Assembly (NCBI RefSeq): GCF_019049285.1
Contig: NZ_JAGMUL010000050.1
Span: 1 to 64,000 of the forward strand
Length of the DNA stretch: 64,000 bases
Direction: 5' to 3'
DNA from: Streptomyces sp. AC550_RSS872
GTDB lineage: Bacteria > Actinomycetota > Actinomycetes > Streptomycetales > Streptomycetaceae
The notes under the pieces were generated by a model. The model made no database searches, had not been told where the DNA came from, and saw only the letters and a program-made list of their open reading frames with translations. Positions 32,740-41,098 of the stretch are shown here, piece by piece. The translations under genes and the position numbers were made by a program. Numbering within the stretch: the first letter of the stretch is position 1; each line of letters begins with the position of its first letter.

Positions 32740-33516
32740 TTGACGACTGTGACCGCTACAGAGATCCAGCACGTCACGCAAGCCGAATCGGAAGCCGGAA
32801 CGGTCCCCCCGGCCGGCCTTTTCAAGATCCAGCCCTTCACGGAGCACTGCGAAGTCATCCGCGCCGCGGGCGACCACGCCGTCATCGGCGTCTCGCCCGG
32901 CAACAGCTACTTCTCCGCCCCCCGCGTCCACGACCTGGCGCGCTGGGGCCTCGCCCTCTTCGAGCGGGTCGACTTCGTCTACACGGACCTGTACGTGGCC
33001 GAGATGTACGCGGCGTCCGGCTATCCACCCGACGACGCGCGCCGCAAGGCGGTGAAGAACCTGCGCGGGGTACGGGCCAAGGTGCTGGGCGCCGTCCAGG
33101 CCGTCGACCCCGGCGGCACCCGCCTCCACGCCCACGCCATGTCCGACTTCCGCGGCAACCCGGCCTACCGCGAGATCCACGACCGCCTCCAGGCCCGCCT
33201 CGCCACCGACGACGAGTTCCGCACGACCTGCGAGAAGCTCGTCGACTCCTTCCTGGCCGGCAGGGCAGGACGCGCGACCGCCGCCCAGCGCGAGGTCTGC
33301 CTGGCCTACGTCTGCGCCGAGGCCCCTCTCTTCCTGGACACCCCCGCCATCCTCGGCGTCCCGTCCTCCCTCAACTGCTACCACCAGCTCCTGCCGATGG
33401 CCGAGCTGCTCTACTCCCGCGGCGCCGGTCTGCGCGCCTCCCGCAACCAGGGCCACGCCATCGTGACGCCGGCCGGGGGAACCGACACGGAGGGACCGGA
33501 CACCCATGTCCACTGA
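32740..33516 (+). CDS. tRNA-dependent cyclodipeptide synthase (cyclo-Tyr-Tyr type, Rv2275-like)
   Basis: A protein of 258 residues. The catalytic motif is GVSPGNSYF with nucleophile S52, and N55, Y190, E194 (YVCAEAPLF), Y214 and H215 (NCYHQ) place it in the NYH subfamily. Long blocks agree with M. tuberculosis Rv2275 as I recall it: HAVIGVSPGNSYFS, RVDFVYTD, RRKAVKN, RGVRAK, EAPLFLDTPAILGVPSSLNC, ASRNQGHAIVTP. Rv2275 joins two tyrosines from Tyr-tRNA into cyclo(Tyr-Tyr). The start is TTG with AAGGA 10 bases upstream. It overlaps the P450 gene by 11 bp. Confidence 0.95.
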   Translation: MTTVTATEIQHVTQAESEAGTVPPAGLFKIQPFTEHCEVIRAAGDHAVIGVSPGNSYFSAPRVHDLARWGLALFERVDFVYTDLYVAEMYAASGYPPDDARRKAVKNLRGVRAKVLGAVQAVDPGGTRLHAHAMSDFRGNPAYREIHDRLQARLATDDEFRTTCEKLVDSFLAGRAGRATAAQREVCLAYVCAEAPLFLDTPAILGVPSSLNCYHQLLPMAELLYSRGAGLRASRNQGHAIVTPAGGTDTEGPDTHVH

Positions 33517-34699
33517 CACACTCCCGCTCATCGACTTCCCGTTCTCCTGGCGCGGCGACCAACTCCCCGACGAGGTGGAGGAGTCGCGTACCCGCACCCC
33601 CGTGCGCCGGGTCCGCACCATCGCCGGCGACGAGGCCTGGCTCGTGTCGTCGTACGACCTGTGCAAGCAGGTCCTCGAAGACCCGCGCTTCAGCCTGAAG
33701 GACACCTCGGCCCCGGGCGTGCCCCGCCAGTACGCGCTGACGATCCCGCCCGAGGTCGTCAACAACATGGGCAACATCACCGGCGCCGGGCTGCGCAAGG
33801 CCGTCCTGAAGGCGCTGAACCCGAAGAGCCCGGGCCTCGCGGAGTGGATGCGCTCCTACGCCGCCGAACTCGTCGACGGGCTGCTCCGCGAGGGCGCCCC
33901 GGCGGATCTGCGCGGCGGCTTCGCCGACCCGTACTCGGCGGGCATGCACTGCACGATCCTCGGCATCCCGCAGCAGGACGCGCCCGGCCTGATGCGCAGC
34001 CTGGACATCGCGTTCATGAACTCGGCCTGCCCCGTCGCGGGCGCCCGGCTCAACTGGGACCGGGACATCGCGTACATGGCCGAGCGGCTCGACGACCCGG
34101 CGACGACGGGTCTGATGGCCGAGCTCGCCGCCCTGCGCGCGGACCCCGAGTACGGCCACCTCACCGACGAGATGCTCGCGACGGTGGGGGTGACGATGTT
34201 CGGCGCGGGCGTCATCTCCACCTCGGGCTTCCTGACCATGGCACTGGTCTCCCTCATCCAGCACCCCGACCTGCACGCCCGCCTCCTCGCCGACCGCACC
34301 CTGGTCCCCGCCGCCGTGGACGAGCTGCTGCGCATCAACCTGTCCATCGGGGACGGACTGCCGAGGCTGGCGACGCAGGACGTACTCCTCGGAGAAGTGG
34401 AGGTGAAGGCGGGCGACCTGGTCCTGGTCCTCGTCGAGGGCGCCAACTTCGACCCGGCCGCCTTCCCCGACCCGCACACGGTCGACCTGGGCCGCGAGAA
34501 CTCCACGGCCCACCTCTCCTTCGGCGGCGGCCGCCACTACTGCCCCGCCACCGCCCTCGGCCGCAGGCACGCCGAGATCGCCCTGGAGACCCTGCTGGAG
34601 CGGATGCCCGGGCTGCGGCTCGCGGTGCCGATCGAGCAGCTGGTGTGGCGGACGGGCTTCATGAAGCGGATCCCGGAGCGGCTGCCGATCATGTGGTAG
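33506..34699 (+). CDS. Cytochrome P450, CYP121-like (mycocyclosin synthase type)
   Basis: A protein of 397 residues. The haem ligand is C346 in FGGGRHYCPATALGRRHAE. Agreement with M. tuberculosis CYP121 is very close throughout, for example AWLVSSYDLC, PPEVVNNMGNI, GLRKAV, FGAGVIST, LPRLAT, LVLVLVEGANFDP and RIPERLP. CYP121 makes the aryl C-C bond that turns cyclo(Tyr-Tyr) into mycocyclosin. The CYP121 contact residues A233, S237, F168 and W182 have counterparts here, but the pair Q385-R386 is M386-K387 in this protein. I infer the same or a related coupling reaction on the product of the preceding gene. Confidence 0.94.
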   Translation: MSTDTLPLIDFPFSWRGDQLPDEVEESRTRTPVRRVRTIAGDEAWLVSSYDLCKQVLEDPRFSLKDTSAPGVPRQYALTIPPEVVNNMGNITGAGLRKAVLKALNPKSPGLAEWMRSYAAELVDGLLREGAPADLRGGFADPYSAGMHCTILGIPQQDAPGLMRSLDIAFMNSACPVAGARLNWDRDIAYMAERLDDPATTGLMAELAALRADPEYGHLTDEMLATVGVTMFGAGVISTSGFLTMALVSLIQHPDLHARLLADRTLVPAAVDELLRINLSIGDGLPRLATQDVLLGEVEVKAGDLVLVLVEGANFDPAAFPDPHTVDLGRENSTAHLSFGGGRHYCPATALGRRHAEIALETLLERMPGLRLAVPIEQLVWRTGFMKRIPERLPIMW

Positions 34700-34822
34700 C
34701 GACCGAGTAGCAGTCGGACAGTACTCGGACCGCACTCGGACAGCGTCCGTTTTGGTCGCATATCGCCTGTTCACGGGCTCGGCGTCCGGACGTCTTTAAA
34801 GTTCAACCACTAGGGTGCGCCT

Positions 34823-35527
34823 GTGCGTGTACTCCTGGTGGAAGACGACGAACCGGTCGCCGAGTCGCTCCGGCGCGGACTGCTGCGCTACGGCTTCGAG
34901 GTGGCCTGGGTCACCACGGGCGCCGCGGCGCTCAGCCACGCCGAGCCCTGCGACGTCGTACTGCTCGATCTCGGCCTGCCCGACACCGACGGTCTCGACG
35001 TCTGCAAGGCGCTGCGTGAACGCGGCGATGTACCGATCATCGTGATCAGCGCGCGCAGCGACGAGACGGACCGGGTGGTCGGGCTGGAGCTCGGCGCCGA
35101 CGACTACGTCTCGAAGCCGTTCGGGGTGCGCGAGGTCATCGCGCGGATACGAGCGGTCATGCGCCGGATGCAGCCCCGTGCGGCCGCCGCCGAGGCCGGC
35201 CCGGACCGTTACGGCCCCCGCCTGACCATCGACCGCAAGGCGGCCCGCGTCCGCCTGGACGGCGAGGAGGTGGCCCTGGCGCCCAAGGAGTACGACCTGC
35301 TGGCCTTCCTCACCGAGGAGCCCGGGGCGCTGATGTCGCGCGAGCAGATCATGGAGGCGGTCTGGGACGCCAACTGGTTCGGCCCGACGAAGACGCTGGA
35401 CGTCCATGTGGCGGCGCTGCGGCGGAAGCTGGCGGGGGCGATCACGATCGAGGCGGTGCGGGGGGTCGGATTCCGGCTTGAGCTCGACAAGGGTGACCGG
35501 GGCAACGGCGGTACCGGCGCGTCATGA
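34823..35527 (+). CDS. OmpR-family response regulator
   Basis: A protein of 234 residues. The receiver domain (1-115) has the acidic pair EDDE, phosphoacceptor D47 (VVLLDLGLPD), SAR and KPF (GADDYVSKPFGVRE). The C-terminal winged helix (about 130-222) ends KTLDVHVAALRRKLAG...VRGVGFRLE. It is a DNA-binding transcription factor activated by phosphorylation. Its stop overlaps the start of the sensor kinase by 4 bp (ATGA). Confidence 0.95.
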   Translation: MRVLLVEDDEPVAESLRRGLLRYGFEVAWVTTGAAALSHAEPCDVVLLDLGLPDTDGLDVCKALRERGDVPIIVISARSDETDRVVGLELGADDYVSKPFGVREVIARIRAVMRRMQPRAAAAEAGPDRYGPRLTIDRKAARVRLDGEEVALAPKEYDLLAFLTEEPGALMSREQIMEAVWDANWFGPTKTLDVHVAALRRKLAGAITIEAVRGVGFRLELDKGDRGNGGTGAS

Positions 35528-36909
35528 TCCGTCAGCTCACCCGTAGTTACGTCGCGCTCGTCGCCGGCGCCGTCGCCCTGTTCACCGTCCCCGTGGCCTT
35601 CTCTCTCACGGACCAGCTGCGGGGAGACACCGCGGCTTCCGTCCGGCGGGAGGCCGACACCATGGCCCTGCTGCTCGGCAACGGGAACCCGCCGTCCTGC
35701 TCGGCGCTGGACGAGATGGCCAAGGCTTACGCCGGCCAGACACCCGGCGAGGTCGAGGTGACAGCGCGCTGCGAAACACGCCTGCCGAGCCCGAAGCAGG
35801 ACGAGGCCCTGACCAAGGCCCTGGAGACGGGCGATCCCACGACCGACTGGGGCTCGTCCTTCATCTGGGGGCCGGAGCTGAAGATCACGGTGGCCGCCCG
35901 CGAGAGTACGACGGAGCTCGACGGCCGCAACAGGGGCCCGGTCGTCGGCGCCGTCCGCATCGTGTACAACACCAGCACTCTGACCGACCGGCTGTGGACG
36001 ATCTGGGGCTTCCGCGCCGGCCTCGCGGTGGCCGTCCTCGTCGTGGCCGCCGTCGTCGGCGCCGGCGTGGCCCGTCGGCTCACCCGACCGCTGCGCCAGC
36101 TCAACGACACGGCGAGCCGGTTCAGCGACGGCGACCTGACGGCCCGCTCCCCCGTGACGGGCCCGAAGGAGACACAGACCCTCGCCCGTACGCTCAACCA
36201 GGCGGGCGAGCGGCTGGACACGCTGATCGCCGCGCAGCGCATCTTCGTGGCCGACGCCTCGCATCAACTCCGCACTCCTCTCACCGCGTTGCGGCTGTCG
36301 CTGGACAACATCTCCGACGGCGTGGACGACGAGTTCGTCAAGGAGGACGTGGAGCAGGCGACGGCCGAGGTGGTCCGGATGAGCCGCCTGGTCAACGGCC
36401 TGCTGGTGCTGGCGCGGGCGGAGGCGAAGGTGACGGTGGCGGAGCCGCTGCCCCTGCTGGACATCGTGCGGGAGCGGCTGGACGTGTGGAGGCCGGCCGC
36501 CGACGAGCGTGGAGTCACCATCACGCTCAGGGGGAGTGCCGACGGCCGGCTGCTTGCGCTGACCAGCCCCGGTCAGCTGGAGCAGGTGCTGGACAACGTG
36601 CTCTCGAACGCCCTGGAGGTGTCACCGGACGGCGGCACGATCACCGTCCGGGTGGAGCCGAGGGGCGAGGAGGTGGTCCTGTCGGTGGACGACGAGGGGC
36701 CCGGTATGTCGGACGCGGAGAAGTCCCGCGCCTTCGACCGCTTCTGGCGCGGTCAGGGCCTGACCGGGAAGGCCGGCTCCGGCCTCGGCCTCGCCGTCGT
36801 CAAGCAACTGGTGACCGACGACGGCGGGACGGTGGCCCTGGGCGACGCTCCCGGGGGCGGGCTGTCCGTACGGATCAGCCTTCGGGCATCAACGAGGAGT
36901 GGTGGTTGA
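35524..36909 (+). CDS. Membrane sensor histidine kinase
   Basis: A protein of 461 residues. Two transmembrane helices (about 9-30 and 160-182) flank an extracytoplasmic domain with two Cys (PPSCSALDEM, TARCETRL). HAMP (RRLTRPLRQLNDTASRFSDGDL) follows, then the phosphoacceptor box (FVADASHQLRTPLTALRLSL), the N box (LEQVLDNVLSNALE), G1 (DDEGPGMS) and G2 (GSGLGLAVVKQL). It should phosphorylate the coupled response regulator. Its 3' end overlaps the convergent NTF2-like gene by 35 bp. The signal sensed is unknown. Confidence 0.95.
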   Translation: MIRQLTRSYVALVAGAVALFTVPVAFSLTDQLRGDTAASVRREADTMALLLGNGNPPSCSALDEMAKAYAGQTPGEVEVTARCETRLPSPKQDEALTKALETGDPTTDWGSSFIWGPELKITVAARESTTELDGRNRGPVVGAVRIVYNTSTLTDRLWTIWGFRAGLAVAVLVVAAVVGAGVARRLTRPLRQLNDTASRFSDGDLTARSPVTGPKETQTLARTLNQAGERLDTLIAAQRIFVADASHQLRTPLTALRLSLDNISDGVDDEFVKEDVEQATAEVVRMSRLVNGLLVLARAEAKVTVAEPLPLLDIVRERLDVWRPAADERGVTITLRGSADGRLLALTSPGQLEQVLDNVLSNALEVSPDGGTITVRVEPRGEEVVLSVDDEGPGMSDAEKSRAFDRFWRGQGLTGKAGSGLGLAVVKQLVTDDGGTVALGDAPGGGLSVRISLRASTRSGG

Positions 36910-37375
36910 CGATCTTCCACTCCCCGTCCCGCTTCTCCCACTCGTAGGTGTAGCGGGCCTTGGCGATGCTCTTCTTGCCGGTGTCGTGGTCGGTGAGCGC
37001 GAACTCGTAGACACCCGCGTCCAGCACCGAGTTCGAGTCGAGGACGTTGATGTGCGTCTCGATCTTCTTGCCCACCGGCTTGTTCGCCAGGAAGTGCTCG
37101 AAGTAGTCGACACGGCTCTCGCGGTCGGCACGGACCTGGTTGGAGAGGGTCGGCAGCAGGACCGCGTCGTCCCAGTAGAGGTCGGCGACCTTCTCCGGGT
37201 CCTGGGTCTTCAGCGCCGCGTTCCACTCGTCGAACAGGGCGGCCACCTGCTTCTTGGTGGGCTTCGCCGCCTTCTCCGGCCCGGCGACGGCGCCACCTGC
37301 GGCAAAGGTGCCGACGGCGACGAGGGCGGCAGCGGTGACGACGGCCACGCGCTTGCTTATGGAACGACGGGTCAT
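36875..37375 (-). CDS. Secreted NTF2-like (SgcJ/DUF4440 type) protein
   Basis: A protein of 166 residues. The signal peptide is KRVAVVTAAALVAVGTFAAGGAVA. The mature domain is an NTF2-like cone: VAALFDEWNAALKTQDPEKVADLYWDDAVLLPTLSN, then a strand pair ending KIVNHHSSLMPEG. SgcJ-type proteins have varied or unproven roles. GGGAG before the ATG is the ribosome binding site. It is convergent with, and overlaps, the sensor kinase gene. Confidence 0.88.
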   Translation of the reverse strand: MTRRSISKRVAVVTAAALVAVGTFAAGGAVAGPEKAAKPTKKQVAALFDEWNAALKTQDPEKVADLYWDDAVLLPTLSNQVRADRESRVDYFEHFLANKPVGKKIETHINVLDSNSVLDAGVYEFALTDHDTGKKSIAKARYTYEWEKRDGEWKIVNHHSSLMPEG

Positions 37376-37563
37376 CGCGAACTCCCGGTGCTGTGCGGTC
37401 GGATGGGGCTCCCTCCGCTTTCCGTGTTCTCTGCGGTGGAGGTGACTCCAGATTCCCGTGACACCGGTTAGGGCCCATGCAAGGCAGATACAGGGCCGAG
37501 CCAGCACGTACCCAATTCACGCCGCGCGACCGCCCGGTCACACCACGTTCCCGGCGCCCGGGT

Positions 37564-37980
37564 TCACACCCTCCCCCCGAACAACGCCACCAACCCCTGG
37601 TCCAGCTCCGCCCCCACCGTCTCCTCCCCCGGTGCGAGCACGGTGTAGGTGCGGGCCAGGAAGCGGTACAGGTCCGTGGTCGCGAACCGGAGCACGGCCG
37701 TGCCCTCCGGCGTGTGGAACTCCACGTACGTGTGGGCCGACCCGCACGGCCGGACCCGTACGCTGCCGGGCCCGGCCGGGGCGTTCAGGCCCTCGCTCAG
37801 CAGGGCGCGGGCGAAGGTCCAGGTCGTGACCTCGCCGTCGAGCGTGACGTGGGGCGGGAAGTCGAGGTGCACGGCCAGGGGGTCGGCCGAGGTGTAGCGG
37901 AGGGTGGCGGGTATCGCGATGTCCTTGTCCGCGGCGGTGACCAGACGGGCGCCGGTCGGCTGCTCCAGGGTGACGTGCAT
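37564..37980 (-). CDS. SsgA-like sporulation/cell-division regulator
   Basis: A protein of 138 residues, the usual SALP size. Recognisable blocks are IPATLRYTSADPLAVHLDFPP, TWTFARALLSEGL, GSVRVRPC, YVEFHTPEGTAVLRF and LYRFLARTYTVLAPGEE. SsgA-like proteins occur only in sporulating actinomycetes and guide septum or wall events, SsgB by recruiting FtsZ. I cannot assign a letter; the location does not match an S. coelicolor ssg gene that I remember. Confidence 0.9.
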   Translation of the reverse strand: MHVTLEQPTGARLVTAADKDIAIPATLRYTSADPLAVHLDFPPHVTLDGEVTTWTFARALLSEGLNAPAGPGSVRVRPCGSAHTYVEFHTPEGTAVLRFATTDLYRFLARTYTVLAPGEETVGAELDQGLVALFGGRV

Positions 37981-38162
37981 GGTCGGGCTCCGATTCGAGG
38001 GGCGGGGGCACCGGCCAGGGGGCGGCCGTTGTGCGGGGGGCGCCTGTGAGACCGGCCGAGGGGCGCGCGCATTACGCCACTTCAGAAGCCTCTTTCTGTA
38101 ACCTGCGTCACCTTCCGCCCCACCCGCGCCCCTCGGATGATCCGCACGGCTACGGTCCCCGG

Positions 38163-38999
38163 ATGGAGATCTTGCGATACGTGGCCTTCAGCAGCGATCC
38201 CGCGGGTGGCAACCCGGCGGGGGTGGTGCTCGACGCCACCGGTGTCGACGACAAGACGATGCTGGCGACGGCGGCCGACGTCGGCTACTCGGAGTCGGCG
38301 TTCGTGGTGCCCGCCGCCGACGGCACGCTGGACGTCCGCTACTTCAGCCCGCTGGCCGAGGTGCCGTTCTGCGGCCACGCGACGATCGCGACGGCCGTCG
38401 CCTACGCGGAACGCCACGGCACCGGCCGCCTGCGACTGCGTACCCAGGCCGGCCCGGTCACCGTCACGACCGACCGGACGGCGGACGGTGCCGTGGTGGC
38501 GACCCTGGTGAGCGTGGCGCCGCGGTCGGAGCCGATCGCGGCGGCCGACCTGGCCGAACTGCTGACGATCCTCGACTGGTCCGCCGCGGACCTGGACCCC
38601 GCGCTGCCGCCGCGCGTGGCCTTCGCCGGGAACCGGCACCCGATCCTCGCCGCCTCGACGCGGGAGCGACTGGCCGGCCTGGACTACGACATGCCCGCGC
38701 TCGCCGCCCTCATGGCCCGCGAGGACTGGACCACCGTCGACCTGGTCTGGCGGGAGTCCGCCACGGTGTTCCACGCCCGTAACCCGTTCCCGCCCGGCGG
38801 CGTGGTCGAGGACCCGGCCACGGGCGCGGCGGCGGCCGCGTTCGGCGGCTATCTGCGGGAGCTCCGACTCGTCGCCCCGCCCGCCACCCTGACGATCCAT
38901 CAGGGCGCGGACATGGGCAGGCCGAGCACGATCACGGTGACGGTACCGGCGGAGCCGGACACGGGCATCGGCGTAACCGGCGCGGCCGTACGGATCTGA
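38163..38999 (+). CDS. PhzF-family isomerase/epimerase
   Basis: A protein of 278 residues. The PhzF fold signatures are DPAGGNPAGVVLD, the catalytic Glu region VGYSESAFV (E45-like), VRYFSPLAEVPFCGHATIATA and the second-half VEDPATGAAAAAFGGYL. The family includes isomerases and epimerases acting on small acids; the substrate is unknown here. It stands alone, divergent from the SsgA-like gene. Confidence 0.92.
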   Translation: MEILRYVAFSSDPAGGNPAGVVLDATGVDDKTMLATAADVGYSESAFVVPAADGTLDVRYFSPLAEVPFCGHATIATAVAYAERHGTGRLRLRTQAGPVTVTTDRTADGAVVATLVSVAPRSEPIAAADLAELLTILDWSAADLDPALPPRVAFAGNRHPILAASTRERLAGLDYDMPALAALMAREDWTTVDLVWRESATVFHARNPFPPGGVVEDPATGAAAAAFGGYLRELRLVAPPATLTIHQGADMGRPSTITVTVPAEPDTGIGVTGAAVRI

Positions 39000-39075
39000 C
39001 GAGGCCGACGGTCTGACGAGGCTTGAGGCTGATGGCCGGGCGGTCTGGCGGTCTGGCGGATCGAACGGATCCGCG

Positions 39076-39744
39076 CTACTGCCGCTGCGCGGGCCGCATT
39101 CCCAGCGGGCCCCCGATCTCCTCCGCCATGACCTTGCCCGCCTCGAACTCCAGCGTCTCGTCGCCCATCATGCCCTGGTCCGTGTCCAGGCCGTCCAGTT
39201 CCTCCAGGGGCTGGTTCAGGCGGACGTGGGCCAGGACCGAGTGCAGGGCGCGCAGGGTCGCGGACGCCGTCGTGCCCCAGTTGGAGAAGTACGAGAACTG
39301 CCACCACCACAGGGCCTCCGTGGTGCGGCCGGCGCGGTAGTGGGCCATGCCGTGGCGGAGGTCGGTGATGACGTCGGCGAGGTCGTCGGAGATCCGGGCC
39401 GGGACCGGGGCCTTGCGCGGCTCGTAGGGGTCGAAGACCTCCGAGTAGACGTCCACCGGGTCCAGCAGGCGGGCGAGGTTCTCGCGGAGTTCGTCGACGT
39501 CCGGCTCCGGGCCCAGGTCGGGCTCGTAGCGCTCGTCGGGGACGATGTCCTCGTGTGCGCCCAGCCGGCCGCCGGCCAGGAGGAGTTGGGAGACCTCCAG
39601 GAGGAGGAAGGGCACGGTCGAGCCCGGCTCGTCGCCCTTCGCGACCTCCGTGACGGCGACCAGGAAGCTCTCGATCTGGTCCGAGATCTGGACCGCGAAG
39701 TCGTCCGGGTCCGGCTCGGTCGCGTGCAGCGTGGCGTCAGACAT
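39076..39744 (-). CDS. DUF5063 family protein
   Basis: A protein of 222 residues, acidic and all-helical in look: FAVQISDQIESFLVAVTEVAKG, LLLEVSQLLLAGGRLGA, ISDDLADVITDLRHGMAHYRAG and ALWWWQFSYFSNWG. The role of the family is unknown. Its start overlaps the recR stop by 8 bp, so it is co-translated with RecR; that arrangement is common in Streptomyces. Confidence 0.88.
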   Translation of the reverse strand: MSDATLHATEPDPDDFAVQISDQIESFLVAVTEVAKGDEPGSTVPFLLLEVSQLLLAGGRLGAHEDIVPDERYEPDLGPEPDVDELRENLARLLDPVDVYSEVFDPYEPRKAPVPARISDDLADVITDLRHGMAHYRAGRTTEALWWWQFSYFSNWGTTASATLRALHSVLAHVRLNQPLEELDGLDTDQGMMGDETLEFEAGKVMAEEIGGPLGMRPAQRQ

Positions 39745-40336
39745 CTAGGAGTCGTCTCCCCTCGAAGGCGCGGCCGAGGGTGACCTCGTCCGCGTATTCC
39801 AGGTCGCCACCCACCGGGAGGCCGCTGGCCAGGCGGGTGACCTTCAGGCCCATGGGCTTGATCATGCGTGCGAGGTACGTGGCCGTGGCCTCGCCCTCGA
39901 GATTCGGATCGGTGGCCAGGATCAGCTCCGTGACCGTCCCGTCGGCCAACCGCGCGAGAAGTTCTCGTATACGCAGGTCGTCCGGTCCGACACCCTCGAT
40001 GGGGCTGATCGCTCCGCCGAGGACGTGGTAACGGCCGCGGAACTCGCGGGTCCGCTCGATCGCCACGACGTCCTTGGGCTCCTCGACCACGCAGATCACC
40101 GCCGGGTCACGGCGCGTGTCCCGGCAGATGTTGCACAGCTCCTCCTGCGCGACATTGCCGCACGTCGCGCAGAAGCGGACCTTCGCCTTGACCTCCATGA
40201 GGGCCTGGGCGAGACGCCGTACGTCCGTCGGTTCCGCCTGGAGGATGTGGAAGGCGATCCGCTGCGCGCTCTTGGGACCGACGCCGGGCAGCCGCCCCAG
40301 CTCGTCGATGAGGTCCTGGACCACGCCTTCGTACAA
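39737..40336 (-). CDS. recR: Recombination mediator RecR
   Basis: A protein of 199 residues. The helix-hairpin-helix GRLPGVGPKSAQRIAFHIL opens the protein, followed by the zinc finger CATCGNVAQEELCNIC and a Toprim domain (VICVVEEPKDVVAIERT, LATDPNLEGEATATYLAR). With RecF/RecO it loads RecA at gaps. It sits about 100 bp downstream of ybaB, as in most bacteria. Confidence 0.98.
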   Translation of the reverse strand: MYEGVVQDLIDELGRLPGVGPKSAQRIAFHILQAEPTDVRRLAQALMEVKAKVRFCATCGNVAQEELCNICRDTRRDPAVICVVEEPKDVVAIERTREFRGRYHVLGGAISPIEGVGPDDLRIRELLARLADGTVTELILATDPNLEGEATATYLARMIKPMGLKVTRLASGLPVGGDLEYADEVTLGRAFEGRRLLDV

Positions 40337-40435
40337 CGGACTGCCGTCCTTCCTGGGGTTCCTTACGGTACGTACGGTAGTTGGCGGCGGCCCCTCTTAG
40401 AAAGACAACCGGACAACGCCTGGAACGTCGCGACG

Positions 40436-40780
40436 TCAGAACGGCAGACCGGGGATACCGCTGCCGCCGCCGAGACCCTGGGCCAGCGGACCGAGCTTCT
40501 GCTGCTGGAGCGTCTGCGCGTTCTCGTTGGCCGCCTGTACGGCCGCGATGACCAGGTCGGCGAGGGTCTCGGTGTCGTCCGGGTCCACCGCCTTCGGGTC
40601 GATCCTGAGCGCCCTGAGTTCACCGGAACCCGTCACGGTGGCCTTCACCAGGCCGCCGCCCGCCTGGCCCTCGACCTCCGTCTGAGCCAGTTCCTCCTGC
40701 GCCCTCGCCAGGTCCTGCTGCATCTTCTGGGCCTGCTGGAGCAGCTGCTGCATGTTGGGCTGGCCACCACCGGGGATCAC
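40436..40780 (-). CDS. YbaB/EbfC nucleoid-associated protein
   Basis: A protein of 114 residues. The sequence has MQQLLQQAQKMQQDLARAQEEL, a coiled-coil helix, then the strand block GLVKATVTGSGELRALRIDP and a Gln-rich helix. YbaB proteins bind DNA as dimers and are linked with RecR. AAGGAG six bases before the GTG gives the start. Confidence 0.94.
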   Translation of the reverse strand: MIPGGGQPNMQQLLQQAQKMQQDLARAQEELAQTEVEGQAGGGLVKATVTGSGELRALRIDPKAVDPDDTETLADLVIAAVQAANENAQTLQQQKLGPLAQGLGGGSGIPGLPF

Positions 40781-41098
40781 GATCAGCTCCTTGCGTAGGA
40801 CGGGTTCTGTACGGGGTTTCCGCTCGGCTTTCCCGTTCAGCACGAGCCTACGTGGTCCGGGCAGCCGTCGCCGCAGCACTCTTTCGAGTGAGAGGAACAG
40901 GCGTCCTATATCTGACCAAGACCTGCTCAAGACCCTCTTCTGGGCGGAAAAGAGGCGAAAGGCATCTCTTCGCCACCCATTGGGCGGTAGGAAGGGTCCG
41001 GCGCGTCAGCCTCAGGTGTGGCGGGACGTTCCGTGCGCCGCGGGGACGTACCCGGGTCGTACGCGAGGTCACGCACCGTGATCAGTAGGGAGTGCCGG
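40781..41098. other. Divergent region between ybaB and the SLATT gene
   Basis: No gene is seen. I looked for the 4.5S/SRP RNA core, which is near dnaX-ybaB-recR in some bacteria, and do not find it. An AT-richer CCTATATCTGACC near 40907-40919 may be part of a promoter. Confidence 0.5.

Noticed and set aside
40781..41098. 4.5S/SRP RNA near ybaB-recR
   Set aside because: The conserved SRP RNA core is not visible, and dnaX is not next to these genes here.
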